DNA of 64,000 nucleotides from Naganishia liquefaciens (lineage: Eukaryota; Basidiomycota; Tremellomycetes; Filobasidiales; Filobasidiaceae), in NCBI GenBank assembly GCA_013423385.1, contig BLZA01000023.1, positions 1,057,782 to 1,121,781 on the forward strand, read 5' to 3'. Every line of letters starts with the position of its first letter. Position 1 is the stretch's first letter. The notes beneath the pieces were generated by a model. The model searched no databases, was not told the origin of the DNA, and saw nothing but the letters and a program-made list of their open reading frames with translations. Below are positions 48,986 through 60,200 of the stretch, one piece after another. Both the position numbers and the translations under genes were made by a program.

Positions 48986-51305
48986 TTACACCGCATGATC
49001 CCTGTCCGATACACCACCCTCACCTCGCCCACGTCCTTCAATCCGTCGGAAGTCATCACCTCGTATACGTTCGCGTCTGCCGCTTTCCACTCTCTGCAGT
49101 TCCTGCGCAGGTACCGTCTCCGCGTCAACACCGCCTTCGCCACGTCCTCTCATCATCTCCTTCTCTGCATCCTGACCATTGAGAGACAGTTGTTGATGGC
49201 GGATGCCGTTCTCTGCACGGAGAGCGCTCGCGAGACCATGGGACCCGGGAGTTGGCTGGCCAACCGACCTGATCTCTGCCGTTGCACCCACTGCTGGATT
49301 CTTTTCTGAAACAAATTCTCGCGGGTCCGTCGCCGTTCGTTCTGGAGCGTTGCCCTCCAAGTCTCGTTGGACCCAGGCGTAGTCGGCCACATATTCATCG
49401 TGTTCAACTTCCTGTGAGGGAAACGATGCATCAACAATCACGCTCATGATATTAGCTACGAGCAAACTTACGTCCATACCGACCACTTCGGCCTCTTCGC
49501 TCGCACGGAAATGCAAGCCTGGCACCAGGTTGATGACAAACATGATAGCATACGTCACAACGAATGTCCAAGCGACACCGACTGCGATCCAGGCGACCTG
49601 CTTGCCAAGCTGGACCCAGTTGCCGTCACTGAAATGGGCGGTGTGAGGTCAATCGCCATTGACTCGCCATACCGCGAAGTAACTTACAGCCATCCTCCGG
49701 GCGCGATAGTGTACCCGTCGTTGTTGATGACAGAAGCTTGAGCGAAACTGTTCAGGTAGACAGGGAATGAGTGAGAGATTTCTTGCGAAAGCGTCTGACG
49801 CACATTCCGGTCATGAAAGTACCGACGATACCAGCAAGTGCGTGAACCGCGAAGATATCCATGCTGAAAAGCGATGTCAGTGAGCGCGGTTGTAGCGCAA
49901 ATATCGAAAGAACTTACGGGTCATCAACTCGCATTGAGACCTTCAACCGGGTTGCCAAGTTGGAAAGAGCGCCAGATACGACTCCAATGAGCGCTGCAGC
50001 AGGGGTTCCAACGTTTCCAGCGGCAGGTGTGATTGCAACTAGGCCCGTAATCATTCCGGTGCAGAAACCGACAACCGACCACTTGCGCTCGAGTCGGAAG
50101 TCCATAATCATCCAGACGATACCAGCAATGCTACCGGCCAAGTTGGTGTTGAAGACTGCCATTGCTGCTCGGAGATTGGCGGCGAATGTGGATCCTCCAC
50201 TGATGGCCAAATCAAGATTAGCTCAGAGTACTAGATTCGGATGATGGCACGCACTTGAAGCCCAGCCATCCAACCGCAAGCAAAATCGTACCAAGGATGA
50301 CATGTCCGACGTTGTGCGGTTTGTAAAGGATGCGCTCGGTACCGTATCCTCTTCGCTTGCCAATGAAGTAACTACGGCCGGTCGCGCATAAGTTTGCAGC
50401 GATGGCGAGCGGAAAAAGAAGGCTTACGAGTAGGCGAGACCTCCAATACCAGATGCGATCTCGACGGGAACACCTCCAGCGTAATCCAAAACACCCCATT
50501 TGAACGCCCAACCGTTTGATGACCAAATCCAATGGGCGAGCGGATCATATACCAATGTCGTCCAACAGAAAATGAAGACCATGGCCGGCAGCACTCGACT
50601 TCTCTCGGCAGCAGCACCGAGGACAATGGCAGGGACTAGACACGCGAACATCAATTCGTAGGTGGCGAAAACGATCTCCGGAAGCTTGTTGTTGGCTTCA
50701 GGTATCGGTCGACCGAGAACGCCCATAAAGCAGAAGTTTCGCAAATTGCCCCAGAATGATCCACCGGTTTCTGAAAACACGAGTGAATATCCCCTGAACG
50801 TCGATTGAGAATCAGCCTGGAGTCAGCAAGACTGACGACGGGCACTCACCAAAACCACCATTGGAAACTTGTGATGGCTAGCGCCACTATTGTGAGAAAC
50901 AGCAGCGACAAGGCATTTTTTCGCCGCACGAGACCCGAATACAGGTATCCGAGACCGGGACTACAAGTGCGCGAAGGGTCAATGATGACTCTCAGAGCAG
51001 AATTGTCTTTGGGAGACGTACATCATGAGCCACACCAAAGCTGTACATGTTAAAATCCATGCGATATCTCCTGCATCGAAGGCTGAATTGAGTCTTTTGT
51101 TAGCCGTCGCAGAGTGTGCGTTAGAGAAGTACGAACATGCTAATGTGCCATCATCCTGGGCAACAATCATGTCCGTTCCTGCCGGGTTGATGGTGGCATC
51201 ATTGATGTCCGTGCCACTCGTCACTACTCCATATCTAGAGACGCTCACTGGTCAGTCACGAGGCATCGGGTCGATCCTGTAGATGACATACGTGATGTTG
51301 ACCAT
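48986..51305 (-). CDS. Ammonium transporter, AMT/MEP family
   Basis: Plasma membrane ammonium permease; in basidiomycetes Amt/Mep proteins also sense nitrogen and trigger filamentous growth. Exon 1 codes MVNI and two bases; spliced to YGVVTSGTDIND it gives the N-terminus. Membrane segments follow: DAGDIAWILTCTALVWLMM, a GLGYLYSGL-like block, SLVFSETGGSFWG, YELMFACLVPAIVLGAAAER, MVFIFCWTTLVYDPLAHWIW (the DPxAHWxW hallmark), LDYAGGVPVEIASGIGGLAY, HNVGHVILGTILLAVGWLGF, VGFCTGMITGLVAITPAAG and DIFAVHALAGIVGTFMTGMF. The cytosolic tail is long and charged (to DRDHAV, 48986). About nine introns. Which paralogue it is (MEP1/2/3 type) cannot be decided. Confidence 0.93.
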
Positions 51306-52429
51306 TTTTCTGACCCGTACCAATTAAAGTCGACCCTCTGACGTTATATGTCGAACGATGGCGAGATTGTCGTCGTCCCTGTTGACGAGGAGTCGTTGTT
51401 GTATGATCAGAGGTTTGAGTTCAGAAGGTTTCAGGACACAGGAGGCAATATGAATGCGTTGAATAGGTACGATGAAAGCATGGAGTAAAATAATGACGGA
51501 GCTGCAACGATGCTACATTCCGTTCGCCCGTTCGCCAAGCTGGACACAAACCCGATACCTCCACTGCCAAATTCTACAGTGGGCCACCATCCCGAAGTAC
51601 GGGGTGAGCCAATCATAGCAACAATCCCTTATCAGCTCGATTGCCACTCGATCCCGCCGGTAGATTTCTGCAGATCTTACTCGCTCCGGCGCACAGCTCC
51701 GGAGGCAATCAGCCTTGATGCTCGCGCTAAACTCGCTCAGCTCTTTCCCCGCATTTGGCAGCACTTCTTATCTCCATCGTTTTCAAAAAGTAGCTCGAAA
51801 TAATGCTTCCGCGTAACTGCAAGTCCCTGGGCCGCTCTTTCCACTCGAAGCTGCCAAGCCAGCTACGGGTTTGTGATTGGCTGTCAAATCATCAACGCTT
51901 CTTTCCGAGTTTCAGGCGTTTGGAGGCGCTCGAAAATCATGTCTCAGATGACGCGTCATGTCAGAATGACCAGTGGAGACACCCGGACTTGTAGCTAAGC
52001 CGAGCATCGGAGAGATGAATATTATGCGACCGAGCTCGCGACTGCGTTCAAGGTGGATGGGAAATGGGAACAACTAGAGGATTGCTTCGGGTTTTGCATG
52101 ACGACGAAGCGCAGGTCGCTGGGTGAAATTCGGATAGCTCTCTGGCTCCGGAGCAGTACAGGACTTCGTTTCCATGTATCTGGGAACTACCAAGGCTGTC
52201 GAGGAGATACTTGACATCGTAGATCGTTGAAAATCTGACGCTGGGCAACAGACATCGCGGGTGGGATGCGTATTTGCGAAGCGAATAATCACTGATCCAA
52301 CACTTCGGGTGATTTGAAGAAGAAGGCGATTGCCACAAGACTCCTCGTCAGTCTGGACGGATATCGCTGTGCAGTTAAGAATATGGAGGGAGTCTTGCTT
52401 GAGGTGCCACCGAATGCAGTACAATCCAG
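51306..52429. other. Ammonium transporter upstream region and EFG1 3' flank
   Basis: 1.1 kb, no gene recognised. Minus-strand frames at 52048-52424 lie just past the EFG1 stop and have no family. Two GATAAG motifs stand on the minus strand (see separate entry). Confidence 0.45.
51628..51772 (-). promoter_or_regulatory. Pair of GATAAG motifs upstream of the ammonium transporter
   Basis: Minus-strand GATAAG occurs at 51628-51633 and 51767-51772, 320-470 bases upstream of the start codon. Fungal nitrogen GATA factors bind HGATAR, and ammonium transporters are classic targets. Two such hexamers could also occur by chance in 1 kb. Confidence 0.35.
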
Positions 52430-53664
52430 CTATTCGAAGAAGTCATCCTCCTCCTTCTCCTGCTTCTCGACAACCGTCTTGCTTGCGTCTGCTGAAGTGG
52501 CCGCAACATCGGCAGGCGTGGTCTTGATGCCCAACACATCGTCAAAGGATATCTTCTTCCGCCTGTCATCCTCCTTTTCGTTTTCTGGCTGCAAGCTGAC
52601 AGCCACATCACCGGTGACTTTTCCAGCTGCCAGGTCGCGCATCAAGTCACGGATTTTGAGTAGCATGTCTAGTCGCCGCTTGTCCACCATTGCGTTTCCA
52701 GATTTTTGCTTCTGCTTTTTATTGGTAGATTGCTGAGAGGTCGCTGCGGATATGGCATCGATGGCTGCTTGTGAGAGCAGCGGCGGAAGCACGAGTTTCC
52801 CTTGTTGATCTTCTGTTTCGTCGTCCGCCTTGGATTTGCCGTTCGCCGAAGTTGCCGGGAACAGACTGACGTACTTGAGAGTGTTTCTGTTGGAGAAAAA
52901 TGCGACCCGGATATTCAGCCTCCTGGTAAGTCGCTGCGGACCAATTAAGTCTCCGATAAACTTACGGATAGTGAATCACGTAGTTCAACATCACGCGAGC
53001 ATCTTCCAAGTCTTTCTCCAATTCTTCGCGAGTAACTTCAACTGAATCTCCCTGCACCTTCTCCTTGCCCTTGCCTGCATCCGTTGCTTCCAGCTCTTTC
53101 AATTGCCTCTGGATGCGCTTGATGATACGCAAAATCTTCTTCCTTTCTGCAGAAAGATACCGGTGAATGATCATGAGTATCATTTTAACTTGTCAGACCT
53201 CCAGACGTCTCACCGAAAAATTTCACCTGAAAGTAGCAGACGAGTTCATTGTACGAGATGGCAGTATTCCACAAGTCCAACGCACCATGTGATATCTCTC
53301 GCCGTTCTTTCGCTCGACCGTCCTGTGCTCCGCCTTCGCTAGATCCGCTTGCAGCGACGTCAATCTTCGTTCGGTCTGGACTCTGAGTGCTGGTTCGAGG
53401 TTTTCCTGAAAAAGGGAAGGAATTGCTGTCAGATGCGTGTGGGACGAGTCGGAAATTGCGAAAACTCACCTTGTTCAGTAAACGCGTCGTTTGGCGGATC
53501 TGACTCTTGATTTTGGAAACTCCAGGAACCCCGCCGGGGTTGGCGTTTCCGGCGTGACCACCGCTCCCACCAGCTTTGCCTTTTGCATTCTTGTTGTAGG
53601 GTGTTTGACGATGCTTCTTGTTCCCTCCTTCGCCTACACCAGTCTTTTGAGGTCGAGTGGACAT
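52430..53664 (-). CDS. EFG1: rRNA-processing protein Efg1
   Basis: Nucleolar factor of 18S rRNA maturation within the early 90S/SSU processome. Basic N-terminus (GGNKKHRQTPYNKNAKGKAG), then the family core VSKIKSQIRQTTRLLNK. Across an intron the core continues ENLEPALRVQTERRLTSLQA and DLAKAE. Two more introns lead to YHMVKFFERKKILRIIKRIQ, then LEDARVMLNYVIHYP and RVAFFSNRNTLKYVSLFP. The C-terminus is acidic and Lys-rich, ending EEDDFFE. I chose ATG 53664; an in-frame ATG at 53700 would add 12 residues. The name here means the rRNA factor, not the unrelated Candida regulator of the same symbol. Confidence 0.88.
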
Positions 53665-53972
53665 GGCGGAACGAAATCTCCCAGTACGGTTGGCTTTCAA
53701 GAACAGTTAGATTCGGGGGAGGATGTTACGAATCTCGTTCAAGGGAAGCGAAACGAGACCAGAGAGCCATCTCAACAAAGTCAACACCAGAAATATTGGA
53801 CCACGTGATTCAAGCTTGAAGCTCCGGGCGCCGATCGCTCAGCGAGCGGTACGGTGCACCACGACCATTACATTCCGGTTGTCGGCGTTTCATGAGACAG
53901 TCCCTGCACTTGATTCTCGTAGACTGGTCCCAATATCTCAAGGCCATAGCCCTACTCTGGATCGATTTGACT
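53665..53972. promoter_or_regulatory. Divergent promoter region EFG1 / FSH-family gene
   Basis: 308 bases between two start codons on opposite strands, so both promoters must lie here. No motif could be assigned with confidence. Confidence 0.4.
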
Positions 53973-55392
53973 ATGGCTGCGAATCCTACCAAAAAAGCTC
54001 TGGTCCGCGTGCTGGCGCTGCCAGGCTACACCCAAAATGCGGCGATTTTGAGCCGAAAGGTGAACAGGCCTTGGATCTCGTCGGATTAGTGAACTGACGA
54101 TGTCTTGATAGATGGGATCTGTCAGAAAGACTTCCAAACAAGTGGAATGGGGTATGCAATGTGACTGACGAGCACAAACAGTCTACTGAGACTTACCCCT
54201 GCAGTCTTCCTCGACCCTCCACATATCCTGGACAAGGTCGACTTTGGCAACGGCACCGCTACCCTGGCAGATTTTGACTCTGAGTCCACCATGGATCAAG
54301 AGCAAAGAACGCCGGAAACTACTCCTCGGTCCGTTTCGCATTCAAAAGAAACTAGCTTCAGCTGCTGAATGAGTGTCATTCCGATGTTAGCGCTTGGTTT
54401 ACTGCAAGCCATGACCATAGTGACCCGAACGACGTCAAGACAACATATAACAGTGAGTATTGCTACACGTTGTTGGCTTGAGGGATCTCATGTTGGCTGA
54501 ATCTCTCTCCCAGTGATGGAGGAAACAATAACGTACCTCCACGACTTCCTCACCAAGCAGGAAGAGCCGTTCGACGTAAGCTCGGGTCTCTCAAACTATG
54601 TGTCAGTTGAGCTAAATGTCAGCGCCTCCTTCAGGGTGTGTTTGGTTTCTCGCAAGGAGCCTGCATGGCTGCATTGCTCGCAGCCTTGGTAAGGATTCTG
54701 TGTGCACGACCGATGTCCCAATGATTGACGCCATATCGCTCCTGCGTGCGATAGATGGAGAAGCCGCCATTTCATCCCAAATTTCCCTCTCACCCGAAAC
54801 TAAAGCCCTTCAAATGTATGTTATCAAGTCGCGAATCATTTCCCTCTTGAGACTCAACCATCATCATTGTCGTTGCTTACAGTCGCGATATGCTGTGGAG
54901 GATTCGAAGCGGCGGATCCCGCCCTTGCGAACTTTTATCCTATCGAAACACCGACCCTACATATCATAGGCAAGAACGACACGATAGTCACGGAGGAGCG
55001 CAGTCGGACATTGATACGACGGTGCGAGGACTACCGCATAGAAATTCATGAAGGCAGTAAGGGTCCCGGACGCATATCGCAGATTTCTGCCATGAAATGC
55101 TAAGGGTGTCATCAATGCTTCTGCCAGGTCATTTTGTGCCGTCTAAAGCAAATTGGCGACACTTCCTGGCGTAAGTTGGTTCCTTCGCAACCCGGCAACA
55201 AGGCTGAAACGCGATTCTTGCGACGATAGCGCCTACATTACCTCCTTTGTGGAGGGTGGCGAACAGGGGGATGTGCCACCACCCGCGAACTTTGGGCCAC
55301 AGAGCACGAGTACCAGTGCAGCGGGTACGAGACAGGGTACACCGGAACCGAGTGCAGTGGCAGGTGATAAACAATCGCAAAGCAGCCTATGA
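53973..55392 (+). CDS. FSH family serine hydrolase (Fsh1/OVCA2-like)
   Basis: Alpha/beta hydrolase of unknown physiological substrate. Start MAANPTKKALVRVLALPGYT, with YTQNAAILSRK. After introns, VEWVFLDPPHILD, then the nucleophile elbow VFGFSQGACMAALLA (GFSQG serine). Next come FEAADPALANFY, the acid strand TPTLHIIGKNDTIVTEERS, and EIHEGSHFVPSK, whose His completes the triad and is joined across an intron. The C-terminus is low-complexity (GPQSTSTSAAGTRQGT). About eight introns. Length about 290 residues, slightly longer than yeast Fsh1. Confidence 0.88.
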
Positions 55393-55744
55393 ACGATCTG
55401 ACATGCAGAGGAATGCATGGTCATTCATGGAGGCGCAAGTTCCATCGACGAGGTTGTACATTCCATCGTCCTGACAGGTAGCGTGGGACACTCGAGAACG
55501 CCCTTCAATGTAGCATATGATGACATACAACCGCGCGAGCGGTAAACGCTCCGAAGAATCGAGAGCTTTTTATGCTTGCAGATCACATCATAGACGTTTT
55601 TGCGATCAGCATCACCCGCCGCGGTACACGATTGTCCGTTGAAAGAGGCCTTCACCAGCACTTGGTTCTGGCAACGTCGAATCGCGACACCGCGAGACGC
55701 TTTGAGTTGATTTGTTATCGATCGGAGCAGATTCGCGACTTCGT
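55393..55744. other. Intergenic region between convergent FSH and NOP10 genes
   Basis: 350 bases, no gene recognised; holds two terminators. A plus-strand frame at 55572-55769 runs antisense to the NOP10 end and is likely chance. Confidence 0.4.
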
Positions 55745-56131
55745 TTACAAAGGCTTGGAAGGAAGTTGAGTGGGAAGGATACCGAATCTGAGCAAATCAT
55801 CAGTAACTCCAACCGCAAGGGCTCACTCGCCGTAGCACGCACCGCTTCTTGATCGTGACTCGGTGCCTGGAGAACTTGTCGTCGGGGGAGAATCGCGCAG
55901 GGTGGGCAGACTTGGCGACCTTGCCGTCCTTGGTGATTTTCTGAAAAGCAATGGTGAAAGTTAGTACTTGCTACCCTCCGAGCCTTCTCTCCGCCATTGG
56001 ATCCGACAATCACCTTCAGGGTGTAAATCCTGGTGAGCGAGACGGAAAGGTTAGCGCGATGCAAGACAACTGGAGCAGACTGGAAATCCGCACCTGTTTC
56101 CCTGCGGGTCGAGAGTGAACATCAAATGCAT
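55745..56131 (-). CDS. NOP10: H/ACA snoRNP protein Nop10
   Basis: Small core protein of H/ACA snoRNPs, needed for pseudouridylation and 18S rRNA maturation. Four exons inside 387 bases: [38 protein letters not shown] with [13 protein letters not shown]; and [13 protein letters not shown] ending at the TAA 55745-55747. The spliced product is about 65 residues, the usual size, and matches the family from end to end. Unspliced frames hide the gene. Introns are about 40-60 bases. Confidence 0.93.
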
Positions 56132-56442
56132 TTTGAGCGGGCTGTTGTCGAGGTGATGATGCTATCGAGGGGCGGGGGAATGGCGTTACGCTGTTTTGCC
56201 CACTGAACGTGAACCTCTTGGACAGCTACCGCCGACGACAAGACGAAATCCGGACCCAACACGTGACTGTCTCGCTGTTCCTGTTTACGTAACAGAGCTG
56301 TCTTCTCCATCCCGGAACCGAGATTCGACCGGTTTGGCGTATCCACGATTGGTCTGGCTCGTATTCGGGATGCAGCATCTGCTAGAATTCTCGCTTTCAC
56401 CTCAATTGACACCATCTTCGTGGCTCCTACGCACATCTCATC
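56132..56442. promoter_or_regulatory. Divergent promoter region NOP10 / NDUFB8
   Basis: 311 bases separating two divergent start codons. No specific motif assigned. Confidence 0.4.
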
Positions 56443-57159
56443 ATGCTTTCTCGGGTCGCAACGCAGACCGCACGGGCGTCCACGCGAACGATCCGCGCCA
56501 ACCAGTTCCAGGCCAGCAGGACCCTGATCGCTACGTCACGACGATGGGCGGAAGTGACCGCAACGCAACCGCAGGACCTGGTGGAGCGAAGCTTGAAGCC
56601 TGGAACAGAGGCTGATCCTCAGTGTGAGTCTTATCGCGACAAATATGCATCAAGACGCATCCCTGGGCTTACGGGCGAGTCTTTGTGCAACTTTACGAAT
56701 AGTGAACGGTTACCCGGAACTACCATACGTATCTATCCAGAAGCGAGTTCCCAAGGGTTGGTGGGACCAGCAGGAACGAAAGAACTTCAACGAGACTGTT
56801 AGTCTTCGTCACATATTCCAGAGATCCTCAGGCTGAATCTTCCGAATTGTACAGCTTCATGAGCAGGAAGATGCATTGTCCATGTGGTCGCCGGACGTCC
56901 ACGCTACACCGGCAGGCTGGGCTCTTACCCAGGTATGTTCGATCTATCGGCCATGTGGTGGACAGGAAATACTAAAATTCCTCCGCAGATGATCCTTGCC
57001 TTCAGCGCCATCGCTGGCTTCGGATACTTTATCTATGTTTCGCTTCCGGAACGACCAGTCGCCAAGCGATCGTACCCTTACGGCGGTCTGAGCCAGGAAC
57101 TCGGCGGATCCGACCAGACACCCAAGGCCAACCCGGAAGTGTATGAAGACGAAGAGTAA
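56443..57159 (+). CDS. NDUFB8: NADH dehydrogenase (complex I) subunit NDUFB8 homologue
   Basis: Accessory subunit of the membrane arm of mitochondrial complex I. An Arg/Ser/Thr-rich presequence (MLSRVATQTARASTRTIRAN) comes first. The mature part reads GYPELPYVSIQKRVPKGWWD, then QQERKNFNETLHEQED and ALSMWSPDVHATP, the family hallmark. One membrane segment (MILAFSAIAGFGYFIYVSLP) and a polar tail ending EVYEDEE follow. Four exons. It converges with RAD2, 76 bases apart. Confidence 0.9.
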
Positions 57160-57235
57160 ACGTTGAGCTTGTAAACCGTACGACTATGGATGATCAATGC
57201 ATGATATCTACCATATGATGCATGTTCGGCACCTG

Positions 57236-60200
57236 CTATTCCGCTGTTTCAGCTACAACCTTTTGCCTCTTCCTCGGTCGAGGCCTGGAAACTTTGCCAG
57301 CTGGCAGACTATTCTCCTTGTCCGTGCCGGTCGTGCCTGTTGGTGCCTCCAGCATCTCTTTCGTTATTGCTTCGTCAATCGATCGTCCCCAGTCATCGTC
57401 AAAGTCGTCTTGGTCGTGGTCGTTAGCCATCGTAGTTGTAGTGACGACTGAGCTGGCCCTGCTCGCGCTTCGCCCTCGCTGACTACCTCTGCCGCGCCCT
57501 CTTCCGCGTCGCCGGACCGCGGAACCCCGCCGAGAGACATTTGGTGTCGAGTCATCGGCTGCAGTAACCGCACTCGTTGCGTCGCTGTTCATCGAATCCA
57601 CTGTCTTTCGCTTTCTCGGTGCACGTTTGGCCGGTACTGATCCATCTTCATTGTTACTCGTTATTCCTTTGCGTTTGCTACCTTGTTTAGCCCGAGTGCT
57701 CTCGGAAGTCTCGTCATTCAGAGCTGCTTCTGATTCAAGGCCATCGAGTTCTGTAATGCTTTTCAGCGGAGGCTCCGGTTCATTTAGATCCGCGAGCATT
57801 TCGCCGAATCCCTTGGGAATCGCTTCTCCGTTCGCCCGAGCCTCTGCCTCTCGATAAGCCTTGATGACGGCCTGAAGCCGCTTGGAGGGATGTTTTGTTC
57901 GTGTTCTAGGAGCGAATTGCCCTTGTCCTAAAGAGGAATCGAAAAATGGATCGAGAATGGTTTGTCGACTCGCCGTGCCAACCTAGCGGAACAGTTAGCG
58001 ACGCTGCGTTATGCACCAGAGAGGACACTCACCTGGCCCCGACGTGCTAGACGTTGAATGATCGGAGTCAACTCGTCGTCTACCTTGGACACAGACCACG
58101 ATAGCTCGGCCTGCAGGAATCTATCATGATTGATAGTCAGTGACCAGAGGGAGGTATATTCGACTGGTGGACTCACCCTCGGAGACCGATCAAGTCAGGA
58201 AAGCCCCAATGAAATGGCTCATCGGAAGAATCGACCGTGGGAAGGTTATAAGCCTCGCGCTACAACCAGATTCTCGTCTCGTCAGCAGAGCCCACTTCTG
58301 GGCTGGGCAGTACGCACCACAGCTGGATTCGGCCAGTCACCTGATAGATATATGCTGTCACTGAACTTCTTTTTCTACGAAGCCGCAAACTTTAGAGTTG
58401 GAACAATTTTGATTCTATAGAAACTCACAAAGCTCTTCTGCCATTTGGTTTCGTTCTCGACGTCGTCCCTTCCCTGTTGCACATCCGTCCACCAGGCTTT
58501 GAAATTTTGCAAGCCATGAGGTCCAGGAAAGTTGGCCATGATTTCCATTCCGGCAACAGGCCCAATGCCGGGAAGCCCTTCCGTGTAATCGCTTCCGAGT
58601 AGATAAGCGAGGCTGATAAGTCGTTCTCTTGTCAAGCTCAACTCCCTGGCCAAATCCGCAGCGATGAAACATTCAACGTATTTGGCGTCGTTGAAGAGAT
58701 TCTTGAAACACTGCGATGCGCCGAACAGAAAAACGTCGTTGTCATCCGTGATGACACCGTCAACTAGGTTGAGACGAGCGAGTTCCGCGCATTGGGCTTC
58801 AGCCTCCATGGGTGCTGTCACGTAGGGAATTCCAAAAAGCCGTAACAAGAGCTGGAGCGGGACAAGATCAGCATGGATCGATCACCCGACCTCTCAGGAC
58901 AGATATACCTGAATTTGGGCAATCATTTGATGCGTGATTTCCTCAGAATCCCTCATTGCTACCTTGTTCTGCTGATTGAGATTTCTGATCTCGTTGTCGA
59001 TCTCTTGACGGACTTGCTCCAGATTTCTGTGCTTGATGGATGCCAAGAACCTCGCATAATCATCGCCCTCGGCATTCATGTCGATGCCGCCTTCGTCTTC
59101 CTCCAATCCTGGCGGCGGTGCTGGGAAAGTATCTGTTTGGGTTTGCCGTGCTTCCGGCTCGGGAGATGGGGACCACTCTAGAGATCGACTGTCGTCCAAT
59201 TCATCGTCTTCTGAATCAGTAAAGTTGGTGTTTCCGCTTTCGTTGATCTCTTTCATAGGAGACTCTTGATGAAGCGGATCCTTACTAGGCGAATTCCGCG
59301 GGGGCGACCGCTGGTGAATGGGAGACTGCATGCTTGCCGATTCCGTGGAACGAGTCATGGTTGGGACATTGGCAGAAGCGTTGGAGTAATCGCCAAGAAG
59401 GCCATTCATGCTGATCTGTGACCGTTCCTGTTCGTGCTGATCTATCTTGTTTGTATGCTGGGGGTTTTCGAAAACCTCTCGCATCATTTCTTCGCCGCGA
59501 CCTGTCTTGCCTAAAAAGCCGGGAAGCACCGGTTCCGCATCAATATCGGACTGGTTGCTGGCGACAAAGGCCTCAGGTGTCGTCAATGAAGGCTTGATGT
59601 CGAGCATGGTTACCGAGCGTGGCGACTCAACCCTTACCTGTGGACTTTCCACAGAGACTACAGCATCCGCCTTAGATGATACGTGATTACTGATGGGGGT
59701 GGTCTGAGAAATCATTATCAAGTCTTCGCTCTTCGCCTCGACTGCTTTTTTTGGGGTATCATCAATCTCCGCGATGCGGAATGGCGATTTTGTTTTCTCG
59801 ATCCCTTCTTCCTGCATGGTCAGGTCTCTCCGAATAGCGGCCTCGATCAAGTCACGGTCTTGACTGTCAAGGGGTGGTACTTCGTCTCTCGCGCCCTGGT
59901 CCGCGCCATGGTCAGCAGACAATGGCAAATCGAAATAACCCTGCTCAGGTGGCGTAGGCGATGCCTTTGGACTTTCGGAAAGCGAAGCCTTCATATGAGG
60001 GACTTCGACTTCCTCGAAATCATCCTCGTCACTATCGCCGAGCACACTGGCTGTCGACTTTGTGGCCGCGATACTCGGTTCTTTGTCGCCCGCGACGAAT
60101 TGCAGTCGAGCATCGGTCTTGCTCGCACGTAAAGCACGGATCAGAGCTAGATCTTCTTCGTCTCGACGACGTGCCGCCTCGCGTCGGCTTGCTTCCAGCG

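Noticed and set aside
51246-51248. GTG as a start for the ammonium transporter
   Set aside because: An ATG at 51305 with a 14-base exon and a clean intron gives a normal start, so a GTG start is not needed.
53665-53700. Longer EFG1 start at ATG 53700
   Set aside because: Possible but not preferred: the added 12 residues are not needed by the family core and the downstream ATG starts the basic N-terminus.
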